Shown here piece after piece: positions 37,693 through 42,600 of a stretch of DNA of 64,000 nucleotides. The DNA comes from Halichondria panicea. Taxonomy: Eukaryota > Porifera > Demospongiae > Suberitida > Halichondriidae. The stretch spans positions 16,307,518 to 16,371,517 of the forward strand of contig NC_087377.1 of NCBI RefSeq assembly GCF_963675165.1, read 5' to 3'. A program made the position numbers and the translations under genes. The notes under the pieces were generated by a model that saw nothing but the letters and a program-made list of their open reading frames with translations, was not told the origin of the DNA and made no database searches. The first letter of the stretch is position 1. Every line of letters begins with the position of its first letter.

Positions 37693-37849
37693 CACACACA
37701 CAGGCACCAGTCCGTTTGTGCTCACTGGTCTAGCTCCAGGTGACCACATCTTCTCAGTAACACCTCAGCAAATCAGTAACTCTAGCCTGCTTCAATGTGG
37801 TAGTAATAATAGAGGATTGATTGGTCAATTCATTGTCATCCGACTCTAA
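5713..37849 (+). CDS. Gene A: giant secreted Ig / CCP / Calx-beta mosaic protein (83 exons)
   Basis: Full reconstructed gene, genomic span given; exons are itemised below. The predicted product is about 5,638 residues: signal peptide, Ig1-8, CCP1-34, Ig9, 18 Calx-beta domains and a Cys-containing C-terminal module. Each Ig or CCP module is one exon and each Calx-beta domain is two, except one. All introns are GT-AG and phase 1, and the summed exon length (16,917 nt) divides by three and ends in TAA. Calx-beta domains bind Ca2+ in other proteins and CCP and Ig modules mediate protein contacts, so extracellular adhesion or recognition is the likely role. There is no transmembrane helix or evident GPI signal. 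Exon choice rests on splice consensus and frame only; some modules may be alternatively spliced, or the locus may be split into more than one transcript. Confidence 0.8.
6418..6684 (+). CDS. Gene A exon 2: Ig-like domain 1
   Basis: 89 codons, phase 1 at both ends. Ig signatures are TATFSVAATG (B strand), the C-strand Trp in FEWFF and DAGNYFVSVSD (F strand). The two core cysteines of a classical Ig fold are absent. Confidence 0.78.
7378..7653 (+). CDS. Gene A exon 3: Ig-like domain 2
   Basis: 92 codons. TAMFTVML, VTFQWLKD and DGEYSVELSR mark the B, C and F strands. A single Cys occurs near the end (PESCTVES), so there is no canonical Ig disulfide. Confidence 0.78.
7780..8070 (+). CDS. Gene A exon 4: Ig-like domain 3
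   Basis: 97 codons. TAMFTIVL, VTYQWRSN and EGDYSVQTSR are the Ig core motifs, and it is most like the preceding exon. A run of 11 T (8024-8034) encodes a PFFF stretch and makes this exon prone to length errors. Confidence 0.72.
8410..8670 (+). CDS. Gene A exon 5: Ig-like domain 4
   Basis: 87 codons. It opens with DPPTITVQP and has DVIFSVIATS, LTYQWLRNGED and DEGVWSVEVTN. It has the I-set layout without cysteines. Confidence 0.8.
9007..9282 (+). CDS. Gene A exon 6: Ig-like domain 5
   Basis: 92 codons. EPPIIDTDP, TATFSVSASG, LTYQWLSDG and QSYSVVVSNG are the Ig core. No cysteine pair is present. Confidence 0.8.
9589..9858 (+). CDS. Gene A exon 7: Ig-like domain 6
   Basis: 90 codons. VPPTIMAHP, PATFTVIASG, YEWRKDGVAI and EGNYNVFIMNDAG are the Ig core. 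No cysteines are present. Confidence 0.8.
10408..10683 (+). CDS. Gene A exon 8: Ig-like domain 7
   Basis: 92 codons. APPTITNDP, DAVFMVMTTG, FEWFKDND and AGMYRVEVSN mark the Ig fold. No cysteines are present. Confidence 0.8.
10921..11199 (+). CDS. Gene A exon 9: Ig-like domain 8
   Basis: 93 codons. DVSFSVTATGG, LVYQWMKDGVDI and EGAYSVTVGNVAG are the Ig core. It is the last Ig domain before the CCP block. Confidence 0.8.
11649..11840 (+). CDS. Gene A exon 10: CCP/sushi module 1
   Basis: 64 codons with four Cys in CCP spacing: DCAPL, YSCTLGE, RHCLAGGAW and PSCS, with the conserved Trp between Cys 3 and 4. It resembles gene B exons at 44411 and 51098 through the shared motif LFNGD.T..C. Confidence 0.85.
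12076..12285 (+). CDS. Gene A exon 11: CCP/sushi module 2
   Basis: 70 codons. The Cys pattern is GCPQL, FVCTVTG, VMCELD and PTCN, with Trp in VDWSDESP. Confidence 0.82.
12394..12603 (+). CDS. Gene A exon 12: CCP/sushi module 3
   Basis: 70 codons. ITCPALTDPSDG, YSCNIGF, RTCTGDG and PTCN supply the four core Cys, with one extra Cys (VGCKSR). The Trp position is Phe (GAFDG), as in the B-type exons that follow, so it may resemble their founder. Confidence 0.82.
13154..14045 (+). CDS. Gene A CCP triplet unit 1 (modules 4-6)
   Basis: Three exons: A 13154-13360, B 13464-13688 and C 13836-14045. The types are A (IQCPALPGIDN...), B (ITCPALATIANGG... ending VCVC) and C (IMCPDLPNPANGR...). This unit is the most diverged of the ten, especially in A, as expected of an edge copy. 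Types A and C have the four CCP cysteines and the Trp; B has Phe at the Trp position and an added Cys. Confidence 0.85.
13709..13775. mobile_element. Half-MITE (family 1) in CCP B-C introns, ten copies
   Basis: The intron after each B exon starts a few bases in with a left-end family 1 MITE fragment (ACCGTATA...GCGGGTAATTT, then ...CCAAATATTCNTGGTTGAGC). Only about 60 bp survive and the right end is missing. Copies start near 13709, 14665, 15649, 16580, 17510, 18433, 19424, 20347, 21338 and 22275. One ancestral insertion was therefore multiplied together with the exons. Confidence 0.8.
14099..15023 (+). CDS. Gene A CCP triplet unit 2 (modules 7-9)
   Basis: Exons A 14099-14305, B 14420-14644 and C 14814-15023, of 207, 225 and 210 nt. 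The B-C intron carries the longer, 5'-ATTCTATAATTACTGTATA type of MITE remnant, shared with units 6 and 8. C reads DPNNGRV. Confidence 0.87.
15073..15955 (+). CDS. Gene A CCP triplet unit 3 (modules 10-12)
   Basis: Exons A 15073-15279, B 15395-15619 and C 15746-15955. Exon lengths are identical to unit 2. A has WNGFGP in place of WNGFTP. Confidence 0.87.
16004..16886 (+). CDS. Gene A CCP triplet unit 4 (modules 13-15)
   Basis: Exons A 16004-16210, B 16326-16550 and C 16677-16886. Nearly identical to unit 3; C ends PTCFG instead of PTCSG. Confidence 0.87.
16935..17816 (+). CDS. Gene A CCP triplet unit 5 (modules 16-18)
   Basis: Exons A 16935-17141, B 17256-17480 and C 17607-17816. From here on the array has a two-unit period of 1,914 bp (units 5-6 equal 7-8). 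Confidence 0.87.
17866..18793 (+). CDS. Gene A CCP triplet unit 6 (modules 19-21)
   Basis: Exons A 17866-18072, B 18188-18412 and C 18584-18793. A starts ILCSDLPD. C carries ADSLAP, and its protein is identical to that of unit 8 C. Confidence 0.87.
18849..19730 (+). CDS. Gene A CCP triplet unit 7 (modules 22-24)
   Basis: Exons A 18849-19055, B 19170-19394 and C 19521-19730. A carries NGDTSYD, identical in protein to unit 9 A, exactly 1,914 bp further on. Confidence 0.87.
19780..20707 (+). CDS. Gene A CCP triplet unit 8 (modules 25-27)
   Basis: Exons A 19780-19986, B 20102-20326 and C 20498-20707. Each lies 1,914 bp after its unit 6 counterpart. B differs by GVKAVCVC, and the donor after A is GTAAGA instead of GTGAGA. 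Confidence 0.87.
20763..21646 (+). CDS. Gene A CCP triplet unit 9 (modules 28-30)
   Basis: Exons A 20763-20969, B 21084-21308 and C 21437-21646. C opens VIMCHDLPD, unlike the IMCPDLPD of the others, marking the end of the 1,914-bp duplication. Confidence 0.87.
21700..22583 (+). CDS. Gene A CCP triplet unit 10 (modules 31-33)
   Basis: Exons A 21700-21906, B 22021-22245 and C 22374-22583. A has SYDPAGDDPFPF, a diverged loop. The last donor is GTGGGT. Confidence 0.87.
22639..22842 (+). CDS. Gene A exon 43: CCP/sushi module 34 (A-type, terminal)
   Basis: 68 codons. IQCPDLVAIDNGD, YTCDIFYTL, RVCGGDD, the Trp in GAWSGTAP and GCS show an A-type CCP. It is diverged from the tandem copies, consistent with an array-edge exon. 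Confidence 0.83.
22878..23078. mobile_element. MITE, family 2, in gene A intron 43
   Basis: The left end is CCGTTAGCGGGTACATTTCG and a right-side ATACCCTCGAAATATGCACC forms the inverted partner. The interior has CATGCATGCATGC and GCGAAAACCCCTAAC, as in the copy at 5256. The right boundary is approximate. Confidence 0.65.
23208..23480 (+). CDS. Gene A exon 44: Ig-like domain 9
   Basis: 91 codons. TVQFSVTAEG, LTYKWMNGDGD and VNGYSVRVSNSAG are the Ig core, without cysteines. It separates the CCP block from the Calx-beta block. Confidence 0.8.
23533..23987 (+). CDS. Gene A Calx-beta 1 (exons 45-46)
   Basis: Exons 23533-23712 and 23769-23987. The first half is diverged; the second holds EEGVDFSIGPLTVTFG and ends PLQITITDD, the acidic Calx-beta terminus. 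A CXXC-like CDPC lies in the middle. It is the least typical Calx-beta of the set. Confidence 0.65.
24043..24454 (+). CDS. Gene A Calx-beta 2 (exons 47-48)
   Basis: Exons 24043-24192 and 24242-24454. VGVTFDQANYTIAENSS opens the domain and STTVTISDFD closes it. FEGFHSFVISL is the typical second-half strand. It has no cysteine pair. Confidence 0.75.
24551..25130 (+). CDS. Gene A Calx-beta 3 (exons 49-50)
   Basis: Exons 24551-24694 and 24927-25130. VTVCASVMD and EDCVTISLLEDDILE give a cross-strand Cys pair. The second exon is the intact counterpart of the pseudo-exon at 2084-2460. The intron holds a GA-rich microsatellite (24721-24757). Confidence 0.78.
25480..25694. mobile_element. MITE, family 1, in gene A intron 50
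   Basis: CTGTATAGCGGGTAATTTTC at the left and TTACACGCTATACGG at the right, flanked by TA at 25478-25479 and 25695-25696. 215 bp. It explains most of the 3' part of this otherwise featureless 640-bp intron. Confidence 0.82.
25768..26199 (+). CDS. Gene A Calx-beta 4 (exons 51-52)
   Basis: Exons 25768-25917 and 25978-26199. TVVEGVDKF, NVDYRADNPSIVSFG and MDIIIVDNE are the Calx-beta landmarks. No cysteines are present. Confidence 0.75.
26398..26938 (+). CDS. Gene A Calx-beta 5 (exons 53-54)
   Basis: Exons 26398-26547 and 26720-26938. AVVSFDAVSYASTEGLS starts the domain; DYNVPFRVTF and FEDTETLQVMI are second-half strands. The end is unusual (MCTECTADLTFQQAAAD), with no acidic DND terminus. Confidence 0.72.
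27379..27808 (+). CDS. Gene A Calx-beta 6 (exons 55-56)
   Basis: Exons 27379-27528 and 27584-27808. WSFESPTISETEGSSEFLCA and ATRCALINFTDDDILE give the first-half and second-half Cys. It ends VEVQINDTD. The first exon has no in-frame Met and was placed by splice sites and frame. Confidence 0.75.
27861..28300 (+). CDS. Gene A Calx-beta 7 (exons 57-58)
   Basis: Exons 27861-28016 and 28079-28300. ELSFVSLSYSVSEDVGSVDV begins the fold; VDVCVRTTG and CIQCLSIAIVND supply paired Cys; FSVMGGNVSLG is the late strand. Confidence 0.78.
28573..29276 (+). CDS. Gene A Calx-beta 8 (exons 59-60)
   Basis: Exons 28573-28725 and 29061-29276. VVMESDKVASVCATISN and SECVNVTISNDDFVEDREEF are clear Calx-beta strands, ending VTVTIVDND. 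Confidence 0.82.
29429..29956 (+). CDS. Gene A Calx-beta 9 (exons 61-62)
   Basis: Exons 29429-29581 and 29738-29956. VTVTESDFVNSSVCVVLTS, PVCVYGLQFGIVDDQIVED and FTVTIQDND follow the family pattern. Confidence 0.82.
30158..30717 (+). CDS. Gene A Calx-beta 10 (exons 63-64)
   Basis: Exons 30158-30298 and 30499-30717. GLERSEYSLDEGTSQSVCVV and GSVCMSVDNVDDSVKEGNRL are diagnostic. It ends ALFIETAND. Confidence 0.78.
30932..31409 (+). CDS. Gene A Calx-beta 11 (exons 65-66)
   Basis: Exons 30932-31072 and 31203-31409. VEVCVQLN and QCVSVAIINDECVEEKEEVF give the Cys pair and acidic loop, ending TTVTILDND. Exon 66 is the source or sister of the pseudo-exon at 38405-38604. Confidence 0.83.
31494..32163 (+). 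CDS. Gene A Calx-beta 12 (exons 67-68)
   Basis: Exons 31494-31634 and 31957-32163. LVDFRDPFVEVEESAGNVTL, DLCVTIDIVDDIVYEQTEQF and TPISILDDD fit. An alternative acceptor at 31938 would shift exon 68; 31957 keeps the usual length of 207 nt and the phase. Confidence 0.78.
32350..32937 (+). CDS. Gene A Calx-beta 13 (exons 69-70)
   Basis: Exons 32350-32487 and 32725-32937. SVVVAESAGVVEVCVSLSG and EQCVNISIAMDNLLENSEHF are typical; it ends SRIYIIDSE. Confidence 0.82.
33072..33657 (+). CDS. Gene A Calx-beta 14 with a basic RRKR insert (exons 71-72)
   Basis: Exons 33072-33227 and 33385-33657. LEVCVELFSGELDREVVI and RCVNVSILVDYVVETDEYF are canonical, ending ATVVISDND. The second exon is 273 nt against about 210 in its neighbours. 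The extra length is a Pro-rich loop with SARRKRQLPQ, a furin-type cleavage consensus at 33492-33503. Confidence 0.83.
33965..34436 (+). CDS. Gene A Calx-beta 15 (exons 73-74)
   Basis: Exons 33965-34111 and 34230-34436. YNVAESDGSVSVCAVLLGG, PSCINIAILADSAVEDIECF and APVSILDND follow the pattern. Confidence 0.82.
34619..34693. repeat. (CA)n microsatellite abutting a splice acceptor
   Basis: 75 nt of uninterrupted CA dinucleotides, ending five bases before the exon 75 acceptor (TTTAG, exon begins at 34699). It takes the place of most of the polypyrimidine tract. Confidence 0.95.
34699..35268 (+). CDS. Gene A Calx-beta 16 (exons 75-76)
   Basis: Exons 34699-34842 and 35056-35268. VGLVSSSFTVNETDGYLTVG and YFNVNILNDEAVEEMFENF show the fold. 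It lacks the Cys pair present in its neighbours. Confidence 0.8.
35519..35860 (+). CDS. Gene A Calx-beta 17, single fused exon (exon 77)
   Basis: 114 codons in one uninterrupted exon. MVTFGLAEVFVNEGDNGSVC, TYCISFNATQDAIYENDETF and STVSILDDDE span both halves. All other Calx-beta domains in the window have an intron in the middle, so this one has probably lost it. Confidence 0.85.
36088..36553 (+). CDS. Gene A Calx-beta 18 (exons 78-79)
   Basis: Exons 36088-36216 and 36347-36553. AMVCVQLRTDTEREVMTTV and RQCGSVPIVGDTIVEPCEAF give the Cys pair; it ends NTVIIYDDE. Last Calx-beta of gene A. Confidence 0.82.
36609..37849 (+). CDS. Gene A C-terminal Cys-containing module and stop (exons 80-83)
   Basis: Exons 36609-36737, 36876-37022, 37201-37356 and 37704-37849 (TAA at 37847-37849). 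About 190 residues with Cys in GCAQVLCQ, DCSPP, YCPSQ, QCSVVF, FMCRLPDG, NCTSP and LQCGSN. The late motif CRLPDG....C.SPF.LTGLAPGDH resembles a beta-sandwich motif, C-L-DG...C-SP...L-GxHxFxV, seen in many extracellular multidomain proteins. The product ends IGQFIVIRL with no hydrophobic anchor, so release from the cell is expected. I cannot name this domain with confidence. Confidence 0.72.
37392..37564. mobile_element. MITE, family 1, in the last intron of gene A
   Basis: 173 bp, CCGTATAGCCGGAAATTTCG at the left and GAAAATTTCCCGTTATACAG at the right, flanked by TA at 37390-37391 and 37565-37566. It lies in intron 82. Confidence 0.82.
37664..37703. repeat. CA-rich microsatellite before the exon 83 acceptor
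   Basis: Interrupted CA repeats (CACACAC...GCACACCACACACACAG) lead straight into the acceptor of the last gene A exon. This is the second case in the gene where CA repeats take the pyrimidine-tract position. Confidence 0.85.
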
Positions 37850-38029
37850 AGAACAATTTCGTAACTGTGTTAATGTATATGCAAATCTATCAGAAGACTG
37901 AATATTATTTTTATATCAATAATTCGAATTGTTTTATTCCTATCTTTATTTTTAATCCATGTTAATTTATTTCGCACAAAAATCAAGCAAATTTAAATCA
38001 TACATGACTGTGCTAATTTTATCACAACA

Positions 38030-38035
38030 AATAAA
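38030..38035 (+). terminator. Poly(A) signal of gene A
   Basis: AATAAA about 180 bp after the stop codon, in AT-rich sequence. A plausible cleavage signal that supports gene A ending here instead of reading into gene B. Confidence 0.5.
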
Positions 38036-38404
38036 TAGACAATGTCACGCAGAGATCTATAATTATATCAACTGATCAAGTCTAACCCTCACAACAACGT
38101 AACGGGTATTTTATAGCCAACACCTAGCTCCAAAAGGCTGACGTAGGTATGTATAATAATTATAGCTGTTTGTATGAAGTAAACAAAGGATCGTAATTAA
38201 TGTGAAAGTCATATATTAGATGATCAGTCTATACCAACTGACACTCGACACTCGTTGCATATACATGTACCTTGTAGTAAGCAGTATGAGCTTAATGGCT
38301 CCAGCTCTTGCAAACTGATCTCTGTTAAGGGACCCGTAGCGATTGACATTTGCGATTGCATGCATACGAGTGGTAATTACTTTTTTCCCAAATATATTAA
38401 AATT

Positions 38405-38604
38405 TTCTCTGCAAAAGTAGAAGATTTTGTTTCACTAAAATAATGTCACCCTGGTGTGGCACTACGACTCTCCCAGCCTCACTCAGTGTGTGAGTGTGGC
38501 CATCATCAATGACGAGTGTGTGGAGGAGAAAGAAGAAGTGTTCACCGTCTCCCTGTCCACAGAGAGGAGTGTGTTGACATCGGACCAAGCAACCAAAATT
38601 AATT
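38405..38604 (+). pseudogene. Calx-beta half-exon relic copied from gene A exon 66
   Basis: High similarity to 31195-31400, including GTGTGAGTGTGGCCATCATC and the stretch coding for DECVEEKEEVFTVSL. The acceptor is lost (TGCAAAAG for TGCAGAAG), inserted bases create an in-frame TAA near the start, and a 3-bp loss and later changes alter the end. It lies about 1 kb upstream of gene B in the same orientation. Confidence 0.85.
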
Positions 38605-39539
38605 ATGGGGACAGCTACAGTCCAGACCTAGGAAACTGTTAAGGTCTATACATGCATATACAGTGGTATTTCAGAGGGTCGTTTATCGGAAATTCCATAT
38701 TGTACTGATACCCGAGTAGTATTATTATCACATCAGTAGCATACAAACACACACACATGAAACATTTCCTCCCAAAATTGAGAAAAAGTTAAGTGGATGT
38801 ATGCTTTGCTTAGAGTTCTTTGTCTGCAATGAAACCTTATTATATTGAGCTATATAGTTCTACTTAAGGTACGTGCATTAAAATTCCTTTTTACTTGTCT
38901 CCTCTCAGAACTTTTGTTATAAGCTGCATGAACTATTATTATGTATTAATAAAATGGTGTATTAACTAGCAAAGTTTGTAACAACAACATGATTAGCCTC
39001 GTTCCCAGGCCGATTTGTCTCCAATATAACGCTATAGGTCGCCTGACTCCTCAACCTAGCATTAAATTGGAGACAAATTTAGTGACTACTGTGTCTCTTG
39101 CTGCTGGAATTAACGGAGGACGTATGGGGACGGGTGTATACGATCATGCAGCATGTGATTATGCTGCATGTAGAGTATTGAATTTCAACAAACTCGCTTT
39201 ACAGGTTATTCGTGGAAGCCGTATAGAGTTGCAGGGGGTTGAAATGTAACGGAAGATTATGGTATGTGACCTGCCCAGAACACAGAACTCTGTCAATGTG
39301 ATTTAATAACGATTTTCTCAGACATTCTGTCTCGTAATATACTGAACTTTAAAGCGATATTATCACATTTTGGATTCAGCATATCTACCTAGGTATCTGA
39401 ACTGCATTCACTTGGTAATTGTATCCTTCCAAGTAGTACATTTTTGCATTTATAACAAATGCATGGCAACTTGGAATTTGCTTCTGTGGCTTGAAATAAT
39501 TTGTGCGTGCATGCACTAGCAAATAGCAGACGTACATCA

Positions 39540-39545
39540 TATAAG
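39540..39545 (+). promoter_or_regulatory. Possible TATA-like box of gene B
   Basis: TATAAG, 51 bp upstream of the start codon. The spacing allows only a very short leader, so this is a weak call. Confidence 0.3.
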
Positions 39546-39595
39546 AGTCTGAAGTTGAGATTAGGAACATTATTTTATAATTTCCCACTCGCAAC

Positions 39596-39656
39596 ATGGA
39601 AGACAGCAAGAGCTTTCTTGCAGCCTGTCTTTTATTCTTGCACCTAATTGGATCTG
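39596..39656 (+). CDS. Gene B exon 1: signal peptide
   Basis: Encodes MEDSKSFLAACLLFLHLIGS then G at the splice, a secretory signal with a hydrophobic LAACLLFLHLIG core. It ends in phase 1 at GTGAGT, the same layout as gene A exon 1. Confidence 0.8.
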
Positions 39657-42600
39657 GTGAGTGATTAGTTTAATATTAAGAGTGCATGCAATAATGACAG
39701 CATTTCTGCTAAAGCATACGAGTAACAAATATAAGATAGAGATCAAAATGTTTATCTTGTATATAGCTACGTGAGTTACTCCAAACTGATGCTTCGTTGC
39801 ATTTGAGCAGCAGCGGCTATTATATGAAAACAAGCCTCATATCATGCAATTTCAATATATACCGTGTATAACAGGTATATTTGGAGGGTATAAATGTTTG
39901 TGGTTTTCGCTGATAAGTATTTGTTGCAAAAATGTATACCCACATATTATTTTAATTTCGTATGCATGCTATTCTGCGAAAACTTTTCTTACAGTCATTT
40001 CGTAAAATTTTATATAAAAATTAATTTATACCCTCAAAATATACCTGCTATATGGTACTACTAGTTGATGACGTGCAATAATTAGTTTGAAAGTGTCATT
40101 TTCCATAAAGATTGATAGTGTTTTTTTGTCGCCTTTAAAGAATGCCTATACTTTTATATAATTATACAACTTTCAAACTGTCTCATAAAAGTGTCTAGTT
40201 CGCTCAAATAGCTCATTTTGTGTCCCCTCCCCCACAGACACACACAGTAACACACCACCCCTGCTGCGCGCTAGACTTGCAAGCCGTCACTGTTGCAGGC
40301 AAACAGTATATAGGTGCACACTGTGAGCTAGCTACGCGGCTATATTTCGAGGCACTCCATTACACATGCGCATTACAACTGGTCCCAAGCCAATTTTTCT
40401 CTAAAAGAACGGCATAATGTGACAAAATTAGAGGCTGTAGCTATTATCTATGGCAGATGTTTTCACTGAGACTCCAGGATTTTTACTGAGGCTATACTCC
40501 GATCCCAGTGCATGCAGCAGCAGGTGCTGTATTTGTAACCTTCTAGTGTTTCTAGCCCTATTGACCTGCATGCACCACTGCCGCAGTTTTCAAAGCCTTG
40601 TGAGTGTACGTACGTACTTTTTATCCTATTATTATCGTACATTCATTGCGGCAATGCCCATAATTTATTAGCTGCTATAATGTTTCAATGTTCATGTTTC
40701 AGTATAATTATACGGCTACATATCTACTAAGCTACTTTTTTCACTGACATAATTTCCAACTGCCGAGAGTTATAGCACTTAGATCTATAATTTAGTCGTC
40801 AATATAATTATAGAGTCATGTATGGCAATATAGAATCTTTGAATGTTGCATGCAAGTAGAGAGATTTGCATCTATAGAGAAGCCGGATGCAGGGCCGAAA
40901 AGGTCACTCAGTATAAATAGATCAATGCAAAATGATCTCTCTCCTTAACATGCATATGCTGTTGTATAGGCTTGTATAATTATATTAATTATAAGCTATA
41001 TAGCTATCTAAATTTGCATGTGATCACAATGTTGTTGTTATTGGCAGCCTAATGCTGTCAGCAGGTGCCCCATTAATTATCTTTTCTGCATACAGGAGAG
41101 TGTCAGCAAATCATTTCCCAGCACCCAGAGAACCAATTTAACATTGAAGCTGGAAATAATGTTGTATTCTCAGTGACTTTAAGTGAAACCCTCGGCAATG
41201 AGCAGTTCTTTTGGGTGTTTAATAGAGTTCAAATTTCGGCAGGTGCTACTGGATATTCAGGGCTGGGTACACGAGAGCTAGTTGTCTTGAGTGCAAATAG
41301 TGATGACGTAGGAACGTATAGTGTGGCAGTAGTCCTTGGAGGTGGAGTAGGAGGTTTTATATTCTCAGACGCTGCTACACTGACTCTTTGTAAGTGCCAC
41401 TGACAACATACATGCATGCATCGTACACCTATTGCTGTATACTACTATTTCATTATAATACGTTTTCATGCTCCCTTAGCTGTGCACCCTGCACCTATAT
41501 AATTATAGGCCTTAAGCTTATACACAGTAAAAACACATTCGTTACAGAAACATAAAACATGTTAAATTTAATGTAGAAATGACATAAATTTCTGTCATTT
41601 TATCACTAAAATACGATGATTCATCTCACATAATTATGCGTTTTTGCTGTGTAGATGGTGCATTGAATGTTTGCACAAAACCTGTTTTTTGAATTGGAAT
41701 TACCCTGTATTAACTTACTTGACTATATAGTAATGTTTTGGTCTCTGCAGTGCTTGTACCTGTGATTACTGCACAGCCATTGGATCAGCTGGATATCCCA
41801 GCTGGTACGAATGCAGTGTTCAGTGTGACAGCAACTGATGCCGTGAATTATCAATGGCAAACAGTTGGTGTTCCATCAGTTGACATTTCAACCTCAGATC
41901 CTGGCTACACGGGAGCGGATACTGCATCTCTTACTGTGTTAGCTGTGGACTTGGGTGATACTGCAATGTATCAATGTGTAGCCAGAAATGGACTTGGACC
42001 TACTACTTCAGATCCAGCTCAGCTTACAGTCCGTAAGTGTATAAAGTCGCTCCATCCGGTCCCTCACTCCCGATTATGTAACTCCATATAAAATAATTAT
42101 ATCCATCTAGCTGGTCAGGAGTTTATGAAAATTGGGCAATTGACACATGTAAAGTGTATCTAGAAGTGAAACACTACAAACGCTAACGAAAATTGCATGC
42201 GATGTCCTTATTTATTGCAAGTAATTACTGTAATGATGCCTGTATAGTCGCTGTAATAGATTCAATAACTGTGCATGCCGTATATACGTGTGTACTTATA
42301 CTAGCTCAAATAGAGCATTGTAGTACATGAGGTTAGGATGGGGTTAGTATAAAGGTGTTATAAATTAATGTACTGTTGACCCATGCACTGCAGTACTTCC
42401 TCCCACTATTGGTGATGATGATCAGCCAACAGATGCTAATGTTGCTCCTGGCAACACCGCTATCTTCACAGTGGCCACGTCTGGTGAAGGATTAAGGTTT
42501 CAGTGGTTTATGGTCGTTTCTGATGCTCCAGACATTGCCCTTACCAACGGTGGTAATATGTTTGGCGCTACAACTAATTCTTTAGCCATCATAGAAGTCA

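Larger units (their letters stand above)
37850..39595. other. Intergenic region between genes A and B
   Basis: It holds the gene A 3' untranslated region, a Calx-beta pseudo-exon (38405-38604), a stretch at about 39205-39300 resembling 4783-4880 upstream of gene A, and TATAAG at 39540-39545 just before the gene B start. No intact gene is seen. Confidence 0.7.

Noticed and set aside
36609-37849. von Willebrand D or transmembrane/GPI ending for gene A
   Set aside because: No CGLCG-type motif and no terminal hydrophobic segment is present; the protein ends IGQFIVIRL.
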